In this document: one piece after another, positions 61,196 to 64,000 of the stretch
Layout: every line of letters starts with the position of its first letter
How positions within the stretch are numbered: position 1 is the first letter of the stretch
Assembly: GCF_000002995.4 (NCBI RefSeq)
Contig: NW_025062475.1
Coordinates: forward strand, 8,932,187 to 8,996,186
DNA: 64,000 bases
Direction of reading: 5' to 3'
DNA from: Brugia malayi
Lineage: Eukaryota; Nematoda; Chromadorea; Rhabditida; Onchocercidae
The notes under the pieces: model-generated
Seen by the model: the letters and a program-made list of their open reading frames with translations, nothing else
Databases searched by the model: none
Told to the model about the DNA's origin: nothing
Translations under genes and position numbers: made by a program

Positions 61196-63074
61196 CTGAA
61201 ATTAAGAATTAGCACTTAGCGACGTGGAACAAACAAAGAATAGATTTCAATCATGACGAATAAGAAATTTTCAGAGATTTGGGAATATAATAATCTGTTT
61301 GTTTATTCATTCAGTAACTTACAAAGGGATTATAGAGCTATAGAGGTGTCGAGTAAAAGCGGAAGAATAAAAGAGATGGTCACAGACAGAGAAGGTTAAT
61401 GACAGAGCTTATGTAAAAAAAATAAAGTAATTCTAAATGGGGAAGAGGATCAGCCCGGAACAAAAATGAATCAGCGATATGAATGTAATATAAAAAGAAA
61501 CGAAGAAGTCAACAAACATTGCTTCGATATATTCCATCATTTCCTCCCCCACCCAAAAAAAAAAAAAACTTATCAGACTAAAAGTAGAAAGCGTCAATAA
61601 GTTGAAAACAATTGCTCCATTTTATCCTTATATCACCTTTTCAGTATAATGCAACATTCCTTTTGGAATGCTCAGTTCCACCCGACAGTGACCAATTAAC
61701 TATTCAGTTGACAATGTGAAGCTGAAAAATCCCCAAAGACAACCCTCCCACCTAGCACTAATCTGAAGTTCTTAGTGCTTGATTATAACTAATAATGAGT
61801 ATGCAATCCACTAAAGGACGAAACGAGAGCTTACATACTTTCATCTTGAAAGCAGACAAGTTAATTTAAAATTCTGCTTTAAGCAACATACATTTTGAAT
61901 TAAATTCCACAGCATCTTTGCCTAATCTCATTTCCCTTGCAAGTAAAAAATTATCTTACAGAAAAAGACTACTCGTACTAATATATACACCTTAAGGCAC
62001 TTATTCTCCAACTCATGGTGGCATGATTTATATAATGACAATTAATCTGATTTTAGTAGCAAAGAAGACGAATAGAAAAATTGCAATGAGAATGAAATGA
62101 TTGAGTGCCACTGTTGTCAACCGGTTTAGTCATTACATCTTAGTAAGAGTTAATGCTATACCTAGTATTCTCACATGTAATCATAAACATCGATGAAATT
62201 CAGGAGACACTGTCGATGAGAGTTCAACGAAAAAATAAAATAATAAAGCTCGTTCACTTCACAGAAAGACAACACAGAGTTTAAGATGTCTTTTTTTTTC
62301 ATTTATCAACCTGGGACAAATAAAGAATAGATTGCAATCAGGACGAATAATGCTATAGCTGATATTTTCACATGTGTACGGAAACTGAGTACAGACATCT
62401 CAGAATTAACTTAGATCTGCCTAATTAGACAGAAGGAACATAGGTCAGCAGAACAAATATTGTAGTTAGCAAAGTTGTAAGGTGCAGTAGTCAGGTGATA
62501 AAGTGCAGACAGAAGCAATAACAATCTATTTCGTTCGGAAATAGAAAGTCTTCGATAAAATATTTTTCCAAAATATAAAGAAGAATTGGAAGGACAGAAT
62601 GGATAATTCCCAATTCTTTTTGAGATAGGTAAAATGGCGATGGTGATGGAAGGGCTATCTTAAGGTCAACTTAAAATATGAACATCAGAGGAAAGAAAGC
62701 ATTTGAATCTGTGACATTCCGTAATAGTTTGCAACAACAAGATTGAAATCTGTAATGAATGCTAAAACATAGGAAACTTTTACTGGGATTTCTAGTCTAG
62801 GGAAAAGGATGTGCTGAAGGGAATGAAGATTAGTCCAAAGGATGAAACAATCGTTACAATTTTCAGCTCTATACGACAGCCAGTTGTCCTCAGGTTAAAA
62901 GGAAAGGTGTGGCGGCGACTCGGACACTAACCAATTGTCGTTCATTTCCAATTTCTCCAATATATCTCTATTTGGAAAGATGCTTTCTAATTGTGCTTGC
63001 AGTTTCCCTTATGTTGTGGCATTATAAAGTTACTGTTGCAGGGGTACCAGTACCATTCATTCGTTTCAAGACAG
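61196..63074. promoter_or_regulatory. Region between divergent unknown gene and TXNDC9
   Basis: It should hold the missing first exon of the minus-strand gene and both promoters. No exon or motif is recognisable; there are (TAC)n and poly(A) stretches near 61145 and 61555. Confidence 0.35.
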
Positions 63075-64000
63075 ATGAATCATTGCGCGGAAAAAATGCT
63101 CAGTGAACAATTACTTAAAGTAGTAAAAATAGCTGAGGAAGAAGTTGATTGTCAGATAGAAAAATACAATAATTTGGATGAGAACGATTTGGAAGCAGTA
63201 CGAAAGAGACGTCTTCAAGAACTGAAAAAGAAGCAGCTGCAAAAGCAGGTAAGTTTTTGAATAATAATAATTAGTATAATATTTTTCTTTTTTCGACATT
63301 CCTTTCAATCACCCACTATCTTCACTTAAAAATAAAACACTATTTAACACTTATGAGCGCTGATCTGCCAATTTACATTCCCCACTCCTCATAAAAAATA
63401 TATTTGATTTGCTATTTGGGAGATTTCTTTGTTATCTTTCGGCTTTTTACATTTTAGCCCATTTTCTCTATAATCATTACTTCAGGAATGGCTTAAAAAT
63501 GGCCACGGTGCATATGAAGAAATTCCGGATGAACGAAACTTTTTTGACGTTGTGAAGAAGTCTGCCAAAGTTGTGTGTCACTTTTATTTACCTACCACCG
63601 AACGGTGTAAAATTTTTAATAAACATCTGGAGAAAATTGCTGCGAAACATCTGGAAACTCGATTTATTTATGCTAATGCTGAAAAGGTAGAGATTTCAGT
63701 GGCTTTATTAATGTGTTGTACTGTGATTCACAGATCTAAACTCTCTTTGATATTTTTCTGGAGTTGTTGAATTTAAGGTTTATTTGTCCTTATTTTATAG
63801 GAGGTACGTAATGAAATTCAGTTATATTGGTGCGCATGTTATAGTTTTAAAAGATTCTGTAGCAGTTTCAGATATTATTAACACAAAATCATTGACACAT
63901 GTTTTAAAATGCGGTATAATTAAAATCAAAATTATAAACATCTTAGGTTTACGAAGATTTCAGTTTCCATTTGTCACTACACGACTCAGAATACGTGTTA
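63075..64000 (+). CDS. txdc-9: Thioredoxin domain-containing protein 9 (TXNDC9/PhLP3), 5' part
   Basis: Exons 63075-63248, 63486-63686 and 63964 to the window end join in frame. The start is the ATG at 63075 (preceded by AGACAG) or the one at 63096 (MLSEQLLKV). The coiled-coil N-terminus has LDENDLEAVRKRRLQELKKK; then QEWLKNGHGAYEEIPDERNF, the thioredoxin-like KVVCHFYLPTTERCKIFNKH and KHLETRFIYANAEK, and exon 3 begins FPFVTTRLRIRV. The order matches TXNDC9, a phosducin-like cochaperone of the CCT chaperonin that modulates actin and tubulin folding. As in that family the CxxC redox motif is absent. The gene is cut by the right edge. Confidence 0.92.

Overview
This window looks like nuclear DNA of a nematode, most likely a filarial or other spirurid worm. 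It is AT-rich and its genes are cut into many small exons with GT-AG introns ending in TTTCAG-like acceptors. The proteins are animal-type and often nematode-like: a patched-related protein, an NRF-6-type acyltransferase remnant and an SPCH-like sperm basic protein. I see no operons of bacterial type, no CRISPR and no tRNA or rRNA genes. The species cannot be named from sequence alone. Gene models below were built by hand by joining exons at splice sites that keep the reading frame; most close exactly.

Layout. 1-1693 (-): 5' half of a patched-related membrane protein running off the left edge. 4232-6968 (+): decayed NRF-6-type acyltransferase-3 pseudogene. 7156-7944 (-): Mediator subunit MED11. 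8780-10318 (+): mitochondrial ribosomal protein mS26. 11516-13422 (+): WIP/verprolin actin regulator. 14388-20530 (+): XPD/ERCC2 helicase of TFIIH, with a mariner-type element in one intron and a triplicated 3' splice site in another. 21812-27506 (+): a PH-PH-RhoGAP-RA-PH protein resembling the C-terminal half of ARAP. 29428-33883 (-): a CCDC92-like coiled-coil protein.

36697-39520 (+): proteasome lid subunit RPN12/PSMD8 with two candidate first coding exons. 40007-41698 (-): a protein I read as a divergent XLF/NHEJ1 DNA end-joining factor. 43610-46111 (-): class I phosphatidylinositol transfer protein, complete at 269 codons. 47915-48340 (+): an Arg/Ser-rich protamine-like protein. 50407-51119: a polypyrimidine tract of about 0.7 kb with a roughly 130-bp higher-order repeat. 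51121-53171 (+): an unresolved coiled-coil/RG-rich gene. 53951-55947 (-): a cysteine-rich protein with four RING-like knuckles. 56629-56871 (-): a small tail-anchored ORF. 58685-61195 (-): an unrecognised protein. 63075-64000 (+): TXNDC9, running off the right edge.

Most genes are unrelated housekeeping functions (transcription and repair: MED11, XPD, XLF-like; actin and Rho control: WIP, ARAP-like; proteostasis: RPN12, TXNDC9, RING protein). Several neighbours are divergent and probably share promoter regions (MED11/mS26, CCDC92-like/RPN12, PITP/RS protein, unknown/TXNDC9). The strongest candidates for new biology are the XLF-like gene, the twin first exons of rpn-12, the copied splice sites in XPD and the ARAP-like gene, and two GC-AG introns.
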